From Liolophura sinensis (taxonomy: Eukaryota; Mollusca; Polyplacophora; Chitonida; Chitonidae): 64,000 bases of DNA. The position numbers and the translations under genes were made by a program. Below, piece by piece: positions 27,301 through 42,300 of the stretch. The notes below the pieces were generated by a model. The model ran no database searches. It was not told where the DNA came from and saw nothing but the letters and a program-made list of their open reading frames with translations. The DNA is taken from positions 24,007,788 to 24,071,787 of the forward strand of contig NC_088302.1 in assembly GCF_032854445.1 (NCBI RefSeq). The letters run 5' to 3'. Position 1 is the stretch's first letter. The number at the start of each line of letters is the position of its first letter.

Positions 27301-30300
27301 TTATCAGGGATGAGACAGACACTGGGATGAAAAAGAGGAAACATAATTTTGACATTTTTAGTATTTCCGAATTAAATTCATTTCTGAACACTTTTCTGAT
27401 GTATTTTTTGTATAAATAAAGAGGAATTCTTCCAAAAAGAGGACAAATCTCATGCCTGATAGATTTGACCATCAACCAGCTGAAACATTCTCTCAGCATT
27501 CCATAATCATTCAACAAGCACACCAAAAGCAAACCACCACAAGGGCTAGTGGCTGGCCAATGGATTGCATGTGCAGGACAGCATTCAGACTGCGTTAACT
27601 GCCATTTCCAGTGTTTCCCCTGATAGGGTGGCTGCTTTTCCAAAAATTAGGATCATCTTTGTCTTTTTGTCTTTGTAGTTGTTTATAGTTCCTTCTGTTC
27701 ATTATTAAAACAAGAATTAATTCTGACTCCCAAAAAAGTGGTCAGTCGCCCTTTTAATGTATTCTTAATTTTACTCCAAGCACCCAGGAGTCTCTCACCA
27801 ATGCGGTCGCTGTGAGTTCAAGTCCAGCTCATGCCGGCTTCCTCTCCAGCCGTACGTGGGAAGGTCTGTCAGCAACCTGCAGACAGTCGTGGGTTTCCCC
27901 TGGCTCTGCTCGGTTTCCACCCACCATAATGCTGGCCGCCGTCGTATAAGTGAAATATTCTTGAGTACAGCGTAAAACACCAATCAAATAAATGAATCCA
28001 AGCGTTTATCTTTTTTCAGATGAATTTGGCGGACTGATATTGAAAATGGTGGTTAGTGTTGTGGCCTTTATTATTCATGATTAACCAGTTGACATGTAAT
28101 GAGAATTAAAGGAAACCTGTTTCTGTAGCTTACAGCCCTGAGGTGTTGACGATAGCACACTCCAAAAAAATCATGTTCCAGTTTAACCAATTCAAGAGAA
28201 CGGATCTGTATTTCTGAAAGCTATTAAAGCTGGGAAGAATAAAACACGGGCTTGTATTTAGTACAGGCCCTAACAGTCACATGTACAGAGTCTGTTTTAG
28301 ATTAGGTGTTACTCACCAGGGGGCAGCGACACATCCTGCCTCATTAATGATGAGGCACACATCCCTCCAAGGAAAGACAACTCTTTCTCCAGGTGCTGTA
28401 TTCCCTGGCAACAACACAGCATCAGGGATAAACAACATTTTAAAAGGTAAACAAAATTTCTAATGAACTTGGACCAAAGACAGCCAACGGTGACTCAAGA
28501 AACACTATTATTATCATCACTTCACACATAATATGTACGAACATGGTTCACACAAAATCAGAATCTTTACAGGTATAAAAGAAGGCTCAAAATCTAGGGA
28601 GAAGTCAGCATAAAAAAAGTCAAAAAACAACATAAAAAAAATATGGGACTGCAAGATGTCAACAATTATCACATATTTCACATGAAAAGAATCTACAAAG
28701 AACGTACTATCTAGGCCTTTCCACTACATAGTCTGACGATTATTATCACCTTAAATTGTTAGAAGATAAATATACAAGGTTTTTTTACCTCATTCTGGCC
28801 GTATGTCCACTCGTATCCGACAACCGAACACTTAAAACCATAGAAACAGGACTTGTCATCCTTCACATAGTCTGAGGCCGTTTCAAGTGAAAATATCATG
28901 CTGTTACCTGAAAAAGAGGTTCAGAAACGTTTTATAGTACATGTGAACAAGTACCAAGAAATCTGCATAAACGAAGTCTGTAAGGCTGTAACTGTGATAA
29001 TAATCAGTGAAAATATCAGGGTGGCTAAAAGATGATCAAATGAACAGGCACCAACAATATGTTAATCATTTAAGTCCTCAAAGCAACCACATTTTATTAT
29101 ATCTGGTCCAGTAATTGAGAAGATACCTTGCAGACAAACTGTAGCCAAACCGAACTGCTAATACAGTTAAACGAATGAAAGGAGAAAACACCAAATACGG
29201 GGAAACTCCCTCACCTGGTAGAACGACTGACTGTTTTGGCCAGTTGTGGAGGCCACTGAACTTCTTGAGGACAGGCCAGTGTGTGAGCTTCATAATGGCA
29301 TCGTCCTTGTCGGCCATGGAGCTGGGTTTGCTTTGGACAGATCTGTGTCTGGTTAAGGCAGGGACATACAGCTGGAGAGAATCCTCGGCCTGAGCTGTGC
29401 CACACAACGGGTCAAACTCCAACACCAACCACTTCACATTCTCTGGGAATGTCACCTACACCAGAAACATGTACTCATCAATATCAAGCGCGCAAACAAG
29501 CAGTTCCACCAATAATACAATATTAATTTCCAAAAACTGCACATTAGAAAAAAGAAAAAAAAATTTTGCAGTCAATATCTCGGCATTTTATTATGCCATT
29601 GTGTAGAGTGTTAAAAAAGCTGGACCGGAGAATTTTACCAAAAAAATCCATATTCACTGACCAAATCAAGTTTTCTCCCTAGCTCAAATTAATGCCATTC
29701 ACTAAATATCAGTTTCGCATCTGTACTATTTAATTTGATAAACTGTATCTGAAGTTATGATACCACCTGCTTTATAAATGTTTGCAACTTTTTTACCGAT
29801 TTTGAATGGTAACTTGTGCAAAGGCAAGACAGATTTTTTGGTGAAAAGTAATTTTTTGAGCTAAAATAATCCCAAGAATTCAATTGGATTTGTGCTTATT
29901 AATTTTTGACCCAAAATCTCCAGTACAACCTTTTTAAAAGTGAACATAGTCTGCCAATATATACACACAGAAAAAAGGATATAGGCTATAGTTATCACAG
30001 GAAATATATGTAAAAATTCTATAAATTTTTGAAAGCCGAGAACATGAAGTTCAGCATTGGGGATATGGCACTGACGGACAATTCACTCCAAGTAGCCATA
30101 TTGTAGAAGCCCTTATGAGCTTGCCCAATCACTAGCGCTGAAAGCATCAAGTAATAATTGGCTGTCAAGTCAGAAAACCTGTTAGCACTCGATTGTCAGT
30201 GTGGTTTCTTACAGGGGATAGATAGACACTGAAGCAATGAATCAGATTTTGGGGTTAGTTTAAGTGTTAAACTGATGCATTTTTGAACCACATATTTATG

Positions 30301-33300
30301 AACAGGGAACTGAGAACAGCTGCCCGTGTCACAATGCGTACATGTTGGGCAGAACACTGCAGTAACTTGTCAAGGTGAGCTGGCAAGAAAACCACCTGGG
30401 ATAGTCACTGCATGACGAAAACTATTGTGCCGTTTTTCCCTTTCCATTTATTATGAAAATATCTTGCCGAAATCAGCATAAAAACAGTCTCTAAGTTCCA
30501 ACATCAGTGCAGCCAATTTTTCAGAGTGGAGTCTGATGGCTTTGGTATCATTGGCATCACAGAAATGCCATTATTCCCCCTAAGTTAAGCTGAGGTATCC
30601 GTTATTACAGAACAGAATCCAAATCCACTCATTTCTCCATCTTTTACTTAAAAGATCTAAATTTAAAATTAAAATTACTTTTCCACATTTTATCTCCAGG
30701 AGTCGAAATTCATCAGTCTCTTGTTCACAACATGCTTTATAACATATTTTAACAATGACAACTTGTGAGAAAAGTGAATAAAATGAACACAATGAAGCTA
30801 CTCATTTTGTCTGTTTCTGGGAAATCTTTGAAGTTTACAAGTATTTTAAGGATGATGTCTAACTAGACATCTTAGTTTCAGTACCAAAGGTAGTACTTTT
30901 ATGACCTTTATTTGACATTACTAGACTAAATACATAAAACATATAAAACGGAAAAATGAACAAGAATAACCTTATAATTGGCCACTGTGGCCGGTTTGTA
31001 GGGATGATCACTCTCTACGACGGCGAAGTGTGTGGAGGTAGTGAAATCCCCGGACTGTCCCGCCTCGTTAGCATTCAGGTTTATGTTCATGTTGACGATG
31101 GGGATGTGTGGGGTCAGTTCACTGTTCATGAGGGAGACAGCAGGTAAGACATCCTGCACCAGAGCCAGCACCTGTACAGCACTCTGAAACAATAATACAG
31201 ACACTGACGAAAATCCTTGGATGAGGTATTAATGACCGGTAGGAGAATAATGTGGGCATGTTGTCATACATGTTCCTGTTCTTAAATATGACGCAAACCA
31301 GCTGATTCTGGGATCAATACATGTACACTCAGATATTTAAGTGTACGTGTATACACAGTAAGGTTGTGACACCAATCTGCCATATGGTTTATATTTATTT
31401 ACTTATTCATCTGATTTGTGTTTTATGCCGTACAAGAACATTTCACTTATACCAAAGCGACCAGCATTATGGTGGGAGGAAACTGAGCACAGCCTGAAGG
31501 AACTCACAACCATCTGCAGGTTGCTGGCAGACCTCCCAATGTACAGCCAGAGAGGAAGCCAGAATGAGCTGGACTTGAACTCACAGCAACAGCATTGGTG
31601 GGAGGCTCGCAGGTTCTTGCGCCGTGGTCGCGTGCTAACCCCCTCAGTTACAGAGAGCCTGTGTGGATCATAACAATGCAGTACTGTTCAGAAAACAGTG
31701 CAGACACAAGTCTTGTAAACAGCACTGCACTTTCAGTGATTGTACAGCACAATGTGGCTGCTGTTTATTACTATGCAGGTGTAGTGCAGTACTATATGTT
31801 AAAAAAGGGTGGTAGTGTGCAGGTGCACTTTAGCGCATTTCTGTGCAGTAACCGTATAGTTCTGTGCAGGTGCCTTTTAGCGCAGCAATCATATCGTACT
31901 GTGCAGGTGCCTTTTAGCGCAGTAACCGTATAGTACTGTGCAGGTGCCTTTTAACGCAGTAACCGTATAGTACTGTGCAGGTGCCTTTTAGCGCAGGAAC
32001 CGTATAGCACTGTGCAGGTGCCCTTTAGCGCAGTAAAAGTATAGTACTGTGCAGGTGCCTTTTAGCGCAGTAACCGTATAGTTCTGTGCAGGTGCCTTTT
32101 AGTGCAGTTACAGTATAGTACTGTGCAGGTGTCTTTTAGCGCAGTAACCGTATCATACTGTGCAGGTACCTTTTAGCACATTTCTGTGCAGTGTATAGTA
32201 TAGTACTGTGCTGTGGAAGTTTTGCTGGGTTACACAGCTGCAGCTGCTACCCTGGCGCTACCATAGCAAAATACTTCAAATCTTGTGGAACTCCATCTTA
32301 AACGATTCAAGTGATTCTTTACATTCATTTTTTCTTGTATATTTATTTTCCATCAGGGAAATTAGGGATACAATCTAAAATTAGCCATTCAAGCTTCACA
32401 ATTAAACCTAAGCGTAAATCTAAGCGTAAATCTAAGTTTAACACAAAAGTGTAATTTTTCCAGTCTACTAATGTTACCCTCGAGTCTTGGGCAGCCACTG
32501 GTCCAATGTAAGCCAAGGTAAGAGGGAGGAGAGAGGAGAACAGGTGGGACTTGCCCACGATAGTGTGTATGTCCTCATCTGAAACAAGCAAATAGGTATA
32601 CCATATATTTCAATAAACCTTCTAGTAATGTCACAATTCCTCATAACCCTAAACAGAACTAAAGCTATAAAATCAAGTAAGTTTCATCAGAAGGCCAACT
32701 GAAAATTATGAGAAAAATACTTTGGTTTATTTCTTACAATATTTTTTCGCTGGACCCTTAAATGTACTCCAGCATTTGACTTCCACGGTCATCCTTATCG
32801 GCATAAATGGGCATATGAGCTGTTTCATCATTAATATCTGTGTTTAGAGAAGGAGGAAAAGACTAAGAAGCCCACCATAAAATTCAAATATCTGAATGCA
32901 TTTTAACTTTCTTAAGAATATAAAGAAAACTTTTGTTACATATTGTTTTCAATTTGTACCTCATTTTTGAGTTTTCTTTAAGTCAAACTATTTTCATTAC
33001 AGTACTCAGGCTAAGTAGTCAATGTGTGTTTCTATCACAAATATTTCCACATGATGTCACTGTTTTAAGCTTAACCATAGTGGTTACAACCTAACTGTAC
33101 ATTAAAAATCTCATCTCTTTGTAAAACAGTTTCTCATCTTCAGTACAACAGTGCGAAATTATTTGTAACTCTCAGAGAATGCAACAAAGCAGTACCATAA
33201 CACATCTAGATCTCAATGAACATCATAACCCATATCATTGCTTTTCCATGATGGATGGTTTCCTTAAAGATATCCTACTGATATCCTAAAAATTGAAACA

Positions 33301-36300
33301 CATAATTCACATAACTGACCACATATTAAAAAATAAACATCAACATCACTCTAGTTTTAAAAAAACTTCTCACAAGAACTTTTCACAAGCAGATTTCAAA
33401 CTGTATCCTTATTTAATGGGTGCTTTATGTGATACCTGAAACCACCAAGTCATTTCAGAAGAAGGCCTTGGACAGAGATAAGTCAGGCTTCACTGGTTAT
33501 ATGCATCCAGGAAACTCTACAGTAAATGACCCAAAATTTCATCTTTTTAGAGGCAAATAAATGTCATGAAATATTATTTTGGTGTTGAAGTTTACATTTC
33601 TCTGGTTGTATATCATCCCATCTTCCAAACTTACATCAAAATGTGTTTGTACGATCAATAGAATTCTTAAAATCAGGCAAAATGTCCATGTTGGTCATGG
33701 GTCAAGGGCAAAATGCCCATGTTGGTCATGGTTCATGGGCAAAATTTCCATCTTGGTCATGGGTCATGGGCAAAATGCCCGTCTTGGTCATGGGTCATGG
33801 GTCATGGGCAAAATGTCTGTCTTGGTCATTGGCGAAATTTGAGGTCATTTTTGCAATATATGATTGCCTCGTAACGTATCTGAGTGTTAGTGTAGAAGCC
33901 AACGTACTGAGATGAGCTTGTGCTCTCTGTAACAGGTCCTTGGCCGTCCTGCTGATTGAGCTGGCGATACTGATGGCATTTTTACGAGACTGCTGTTCTG
34001 CCAGGGCTTTGTTGTTCTGTACATGGTTCTCCCCATCCTGTGGGGCACTGCAAAACGAAGAGTATGATACCTGACTCAAAAAATTCTCCAATGATGTAGA
34101 CTCTCATAGGTCAAAGGTGGTTTTTTTGGAAAAAAGTTCACTAAACACAGTATACATACAAATACCTAGGACAAAACATACTAATTAGCCATGCAATGTA
34201 GTTGGAGATCTTCAGTACCCTGAAATGATATTCATTAGATCCCCGTGTTCAACAATTTGTATTCAGTTTGGAGTAACTGAGGAATTCTTCCCCGCATGCA
34301 TGTTAGTAAAACTGCATCATTCATGACCACCTGTATCCCAAACTTTCACCTATGCTTGAGTACCCTGGAATCTGTGTCCCGATATGTGGGTGTGACAATC
34401 ACACAATATATGCAGCCTCTTTACCTGTAGTAGAGTATTTGAGGGATCTGTCCCCTTATGTGGCTGGTACCATTAATACTGAGTGAACAGGCGGAAAAAG
34501 TGAATGTTGTCCCGTCTGGACACTTGACCTTGCTGACCCCTCCATCACCGTTCAGTGTACGGGGCCCATGATTCCGCATGCGGATCGCGTACTTTGTATT
34601 TTCCTGGAAAGACAAATGGTGGATGCAATGATTTAATGACTGCCTGACACAAGCTTTTTTTTGACTTTGCTTTCAGGGTTTAACACTGTGCTGTGCCAGA
34701 AATACAAAATCTGATACCTCACCCAGTCACATTATTTATTGTGCCTATTGTTTTTCCTGACCAGCTTCTATATTTACACCTATCGTCCACCAGCGAGAGC
34801 GGGACTTTGATTTAGTCAAGCCAGGGCTGCCCATGTGATTCAAGTCCTTCAGTTTGTACTTTATTTAATTAGGCATTTTACCTGATCGGGGGACGTAAAC
34901 AGCCCGGATGCTAAGCGAACAAGGCCATAGGACAGGCGCCATAGGTCATGGTCGCCAAATAATTTTCAAAAACACATCTAATAAAAGATCATGACATTTG
35001 ATTCGAGCATGCAATTTCACTGATTGTCAATCCAATCAGCTGTAGTGCATTAAAAGACTAAGCCTGAAATAACCCAAACGTGCAAGTTAAGAACTTGTGG
35101 TGTGCTACAAAGATGAAAACTGACCAATGTGCTATGGAAGAGTCTCGCATCACCAATGTGACCAGAGTAGGAATACTGTGTTTCATCTAAAGTTAAGCAT
35201 TTTTAAAGTAACACATTTCACTTGATTATGACCAATTCATCCCCCTCATAGGGAAACTTAAGAATTTTTTGTAAAGTTTGATTAATTTCTTATCAGAAAA
35301 ACCTAAGAGTTGGCATCAAAAATATTATTTTCAGGCTTTTATGTGCTTTTGAAAGTGCAGTCTTGGATGCTAAACTTTAGGTGAAATACAGTAGTGGTTT
35401 AAAATCATGTTACCCGTCCTCCAACAGACAGTTCCATAATCAGACAAATTCAACAACACTGGATACAACAACAAAACACATTAAGGGATACATGAAAAGG
35501 AACTATAAAACAAAGATTGTGTTTCTATTCCAAACAAAGAAATTTATGTCCCGGAATTATTGCTAAAAAAAAAAAAAATTCATTTTGAGGGTAATTGCCA
35601 CTCCATATTATGCATGTTTTTCAACAACGGTCTGATTTTTTCTTAGCGCCCCACTCTGCGCCCCTATAACCCCCCCTCCCCCTCCTGTCGATCTGTTCCT
35701 TACCCCTCCGCCCCCATTTGGCCAGACCTTTTCTGTCTGTCCTCCCCCCACCCCACCCGAGTTCTTTTTTGAACAGGGATCATCGTTGAAAACTACTTAC
35801 TTTTCAGACTGACTGCTGGGGCCTTAAGAAAACTGCACTTTGAAGCCATTTTGACACCCCCAAATTGAAAGTTGAAAAATTTGTTTGTAGTGTGATATGT
35901 TATTACACATGATAATCTGTACATTAAGAAATAAAACCAAACCCTTTCATGTATCCTTTAAGCCACTCTGAGAAAATCTGTATCTCCTCCACTTCATTTA
36001 TTTATTCATTTGATTGGTGTTTTACGCCATGCTCACGAATATTTCACTTATACGAAGGCAGCCAGCATTATGGCAGGAGGAAACTGGGGGAAAGCCATGA
36101 CCATTCGCACACTGCTGACAGACCTTCCCAGTATGGCCGAAGAGGAAGCCAGCATGAGTTGGACTTGAACTCACTCCTTCAATTGACATATGACGTCTCA
36201 TTATTCCTTGTGTAAACAATTGCACAAGGAGAAATTCCATGTGATATAATGATAGTTCAGAGTTTACCAACAGGTGTATGTTGTTGTTGTATTCAGGACT

Positions 36301-39300
36301 TTTCAACCGTTTTCTTAACAGGCTGTCTATGGGATGCCTTGCCCATATCGGGAGAGGCGAGACGAAATTCTAGGAGGCCAGTACACGGTTACTCACTTTG
36401 ATTGGTACAGGCCTGTCAAACTTTATCTCGGCCACCTCATTGAGGGAATCCACCCCATAGGTGCCCTTAGCTAGCTCCAGGCTGTTCCATCTCTGGGAGT
36501 GAGAGGTGTCTCCTTGTCCCTCATTCTGTAATTACAAATACTACTTCTTCAGGATCCTTCACATGTATAAAATAGGAACAAACAGCTGTTATCAACGTAA
36601 TCTAAATGAATGACACTTCTGTTTTCAAGATGGCATGACCTTCACCATTTTCATCATGTTTCATGTTTTTGCCAAGTTTACCTTATGTGAGAAACTTTGC
36701 AGAAAAATTCACGGAAGGATCTGGACGAAATATTATTATTTTTTAGTATTATTTTTTCACCTTGTCACTGTGCTGAGCAAACTAAAGTCTCTTTGTTGGA
36801 ATTTGTAACTGTGAGTGATGTAAGAGTGTAATAGACTTGTTTATTCTTTGTAAGACCCATATGTGTCATGTGCATTTAAGGCTGTTATCAGACTTATTCA
36901 AGCGACCAATAAAGAAAAAGAAAGCTCTTTGATGTCACACCTCATCTAGGAGCTCCAGCTCGTAGTCGTACTGTCCCGTGCCCCCATAGACGCACACGCC
37001 CGCTATCACCACCCCTGGGCGATCCACGCTAAAGGCCACAGAGTCCGGGCTACCGTTCCCAGTGTTCCAGTAAGCACTTTGGCTGGTCCGTGTGAACCGA
37101 TTAGGAGTAGTCAACATTGGCCTCGTGGTTGTCATCCCCTCAGTCTGAAGGACAAACAGACAAGAGAAAAATCTGAGAACTCGTTACGTGATGAATGGCA
37201 GTGAGTTTATTGGAAGAAACACGGCACTGCATATTTAACCTTTAAACTGGTGTTGAGGCAGAAAACATGATGTACATGATGAACTTATATGAAAAATCTG
37301 ATGGTTTTATACTTTAAAATACACATAATAACAAAATAATATGAAAACTGGCCAACTGGCAACCTTGTTCAATGAGTTAGACTCCCTCCTTTTAGGTCCA
37401 AACCAAAAAGTCTTTCAAAACCAACATTCACTCCTCAAGATTATCCTTTAATGGATGTTTGACTATGCAAACACACTGTGCTCCATGAACAGTCTGAGCA
37501 AAAGAATCTACAAAAACAGTCAGCATGCAAACATTACCTCTGAACCCAGAGCCGCTGAGGCGAGTTCACTAACGATGGTAGCCAGCAGGGAGCAAGTGTT
37601 GGCCACTAGGAGGCTTGGGTAGATAGGGGATTCCCCCATCATCTCCTGTCGTACAGGCAGGGTGACGATGGTCAGCAGGCGGTCCAGGATCTCCTTAAAG
37701 CTGCAGTGGGCCACCACACTGTTCTCAGACTGAAATACAGCAACAAAGAACACATCTTTACCAGGAAAATACTGTACATTTCATCTTATATTGTATACCA
37801 AATAAAACATATCAGCTGATATAAGGAAAGAAATGATTTCCCCTAGTCATATCACTATTACGGCATATTTGATACAGGACTTACATGTACCAGAAAACTG
37901 ACCATGGTCATACATTAATTTATTTTATTTATTTGATTGGTGTTTTACGCCTTACTCAAGAATATTTCACTTGTACGACGGCGACCAGCATTATCACGTT
38001 GCTGGCAGACCTTCCCACTTACGGCCGGAGAGGAAGCCAGCATGAGCCGGACTTGAACTCTCAGCGACTGCATTAGTGAGAGACACCTGGGTAATTATGC
38101 TGCGCAAGCGCGCTAACCGACATCATACATTAAGACTAACCAGCAGAAGTCCCCTAACCCACAACATTCTACTTGCTATCTGGACATAAAAATTCTTTTT
38201 GAAGGCATGGTTTACCAAACTTCATATAAGGCCCAGGCTTGTGTCAATATACATACATGTAAGTGGATTTGTGTAATTCTCTACTCAAGGTTTCGGATCG
38301 CTTTTAAAATTATTTCGCTTTTTTTCTTTTTTCAACTATTAATTCATAGCAGTGTATTGTTTTGGCAGTTCCCATTGCCGACCAATAGTGCTGCGTAACT
38401 GGAGCACCATGCCTAAGACACCTGTCAAGGTGCTGACACCAGCGACAAGACACCAGTCAAGGTGCTGACGCCACTGACGACACCAGTGACAGACAACATT
38501 CAATGACCACACTGGACTAGACCTTAATGTTAAGTGTTAAGCGAGAAGTGACAATCAGAACAATTTTGTAAATCTAATTTATCTTAACTTTCTTTGTAAA
38601 TGACACAGTCTAATTTATAGCGTCGACAAAGCAGTATGCTTTACAAGGAAAAATATGGAAAAAAAAAGTTTTGTGAATGAAGCTTATGCTCCGTACTAAA
38701 ATTGCCAATTTAAAAGTCTTAAAAAATTCTTAACCCATACTGAACCCACTTGTCTCCCTTTATGCACTGCTGATTTCACTTACACCAGTCCTACACATCA
38801 TGTGACTAACAAGTATGGGGTACTGATGTGAGTCCCCCAGCCTGGCCGCACTGTTGGTGTTGTCATCAATGCTGACAGACTGCCTCCTCAACAGCTCCTC
38901 AGTCTCATGTTCGCAGTTGATTGGGAAGATGTTGGTCAGCTTAACCGATGGGTGACACATGGCCTCCATGATGGCCGCCAACAATCTCCCGTATCCATCC
39001 ATATTAGGCAGGCCCTGGTCAAGGGAGAAAACCATACGGGTTTAAATAGATGATAGAGCTGTCTTGTTGCTAGGGTGTGGTTCTGAGCTTCTTGATTCCA
39101 TTAAGCTAACAACCAACATTTTCACCAAGTCAATCCAAACAACATTTGTTAGTATTTCAGGCATATCTGCGGGATAAACTCGTGCCAAGAAGTGGTCCAT
39201 ATAAAGGAATGAGTTGGAATCAGAAGAAGTCTACAGTAAGCTGTTAAGGAGCTGCTTTGACTTTGTAGGAGGAACCAGGATTCTGTTCCTATCTCTATAG

Positions 39301-42300
39301 CTATATGAGGGCTATGAGTGAAGTCTTAACTTCAGGCGTCATTTAACATTGCAGAATATATATATTGTTCACACCAAAATTATAGATTACTAATTATAAG
39401 ATCCTCAGTGCAATAGCTGTACACTTCCCATGAAGTGTTTGCTATTTTCCTCCAACATGGTTAGTATCCACTTCTGAGAACCACTTTGCAATATAATTAG
39501 TGTGCCAAACCACTTTCCATGGCAGTAAATACTGCATTAGAGATAAACAGCACATACTACACAGGTCTTGCAGCAAACACATAGAGTGCACATTAAATAC
39601 AATGAGGTCATTCCAGCCACAACTGCCTGACTTATCATTAGACATGGCAGATTCCTAAGGCACAATACTCAGCGTCGACTTTGACATCACTTAAGCAAAT
39701 CTTCTTTTTCATGTCATTCATGTTTTAATACACATAAATTACAGGCATCTTTTAATCACACTTTGTTTAAGTCATGCATATTGTGTAATGCATATTCAGC
39801 CCCAATTCTCTCAGACTTTTCTACATGCTCCCTGAGTGATAAGCTTACCGGTTCCATGAGGTTGAGCAGGTCACACAAACAGATCCACTTAAGGCTCTCC
39901 GTGGGGTAGAAGGCGTGGAAGCAGGCAGTGAAGGTGCGGTGACACTCCACCAGGATTTCCTCCTGCAGGTGCAAATACTCTGCGGAGGCGTTGGCAGGTG
40001 ACATGAATACCCGGAATACAGGCTGGGAGGTGCAGTCAGAGAGAATCTCACGTAACAGGTCACGTGTGTTACCCACACACTCTGCAAGCTTCACAGTCTC
40101 CACTGGCAGCTTCCCAGGGCTTCCTCCTAAGGGGAGACAAATATGCACGGAGTTATGATTCTACAGGGGTTTAACTGTTTGGCAGAGTAACACTGTGTAT
40201 GCGTATCAGAACTCAACTGATAATTAGATACCTTAAAATTACCTAAAATTTCCCTCGCAAAAGTGCATTTTAGAGGCAAATAAATGTCACAAAATATTAT
40301 TTTTGGTGTTGAAACTTACAATTTTCCAGTAGAGTATCATCCCGTAGAACTCTCAGAATCAGGAACAAAAGTTCAGGTGAACACACCATACGCCCAAACA
40401 CATGCATTTGTTTGAAATGTATAAAAGAATACCAGAAGCACTGCGGTGAATATAACCCCTGAGGGGAATCTTCATAGCAAGTGGACAAAGGTGTCCACCT
40501 CAAATCCAAACTTTATGCTGAGAACAGTTGGAGGTGTAGCTGAACCACGAAAATCAAGCCTATTCATATAGTACATAAAACAAAAATGGCTACCTAGTTA
40601 CCATGGCAACTGCAAAAATGGCGACACATCGTCACCTGTGTATATTTGTATCCACCAAAATTAAATCTCTACGCAGAAAACTGTTCAAGTTATAGCCCAG
40701 ACATGAATATGGACGGACAGACAGTCGGACAAAATGACTATAACATAGTACGCTGCGCCTAATGGCGGGGCACATAAAAATGGGCAAGTCAGTAATGGGC
40801 CACAGGATTGCTTTACATGTTTCCCTATAATTTACACTACTATACCTCAATCAGACTTGTTGGATTTCAGTCAGAAAAACAGACCAGAGGATGGATCTAT
40901 TGACGAAATGAGGCCTCCGTGGCTCAGTTAGTTAGCGCGCTAGCGCAGCGTGATGACCCAGGAGTCTCTCACCAATGCGGTCGCTGTGAGTTCAAGTCCA
41001 GCTCATGCTGGCTTCCTCTCCGGCAGGTCTGTCAGCAACTTGCGGATGGTCGTGGGTTTCCCACGGGCTCTGCCCGGTTTCCACCCACCATAATGCTGAC
41101 CACCGTCATATAAGTGAAATATTCTTGAATACGGCGTAAAACATCAATCAAATAAAATAAATAACTATTGACGAAACAACTACCAACTTATCCCTGATTC
41201 AGTATTATTCCAGGCAATCAGCATCACAAGAAACAACTGTACTGTAACTTACCTGCAGGGTAAACTTCTGTGATATAGATGCGGAGCAGGCGTAAGGAGG
41301 AAGTGCTGATGTAGACGAGCCGCTCCAGATCGGATACTCCTGCTTTCCTGTGGATACCTTTCAGTTCATCAACCTCCTGGATCCCAGCAGTGAACGTCTT
41401 CCAGCTCCAGCGAAGCAGCATCAACAGAGACTCGAAACACGTCTGAAGGAAACAGACAAATATAGTGTGTCTAAAGGGAACAGCCACATATAGTATGTCT
41501 ACATGATGAGATTTTCAGTTGACTAAAGAAAGACTGACCAATTAAAGCGCTAGGTGTAAAACACCTCCATTTTCAAGGTACCTTGCAAACCTTCTGACTT
41601 CAGCTGATAGCCAGAAAGCTGGATTTAAACATGTGACCTCACTGGTCAATATATCTGGGAGAAAAAGTAGAAGCTGGCAACTTTAAATGAATACTAAAAA
41701 GAAGGTCAAAGCTTTAGTAAAAAAAAAAATTGTTTGAACAACAGTTAAAATTTATTGAAGATCTGTCCTCAATGAAACGAAAAGAAAAGAAAAGAAACAA
41801 ACCCAAAAAAAAAAACAAAAAAACATAAAGACACATGATAAAGTTTAAGCCACGCAAGAAATCTACCATACCGTGGAGACCGCCCTGGAGAATTCTGGAC
41901 TGAGAATGTGGGCAGGTTCTGCCTGATCAGACTTTCTCACTCCACTGGGGTTGTCATGTGTGGGCAATCTGCAACAAGCAAACCAATTCACCTCAATTAT
42001 TCATTTATTCGTGTTATTTGATCGGAATTTACCTCGTACTGATTAAGTTGAGAACATATAGTGCCATGTGTCACATCACAGGAAAACAGGATATACACTA
42101 ATTCTTCAACCTTTTCGCAATGAAAGAGCAACTTTCCCTCAAATTTATGCACATTTTTAATTTAATGTTTGAGACAAGACCATATCTGTTGGATTATACA
42201 GTTTCAGGGCTTCACATAAAAGTATAATTTTACCACACCACACAGAATAATGTCTTCAGAATATACTTGAATACACAGCTTGTAAACATGCGAAAAGGTT

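Noticed and set aside
40909-41000. tRNA-like sequence with A and B boxes
   Set aside because: It is the head of a SINE; the cloverleaf does not close properly and the same sequence recurs with the SINE body at many sites.
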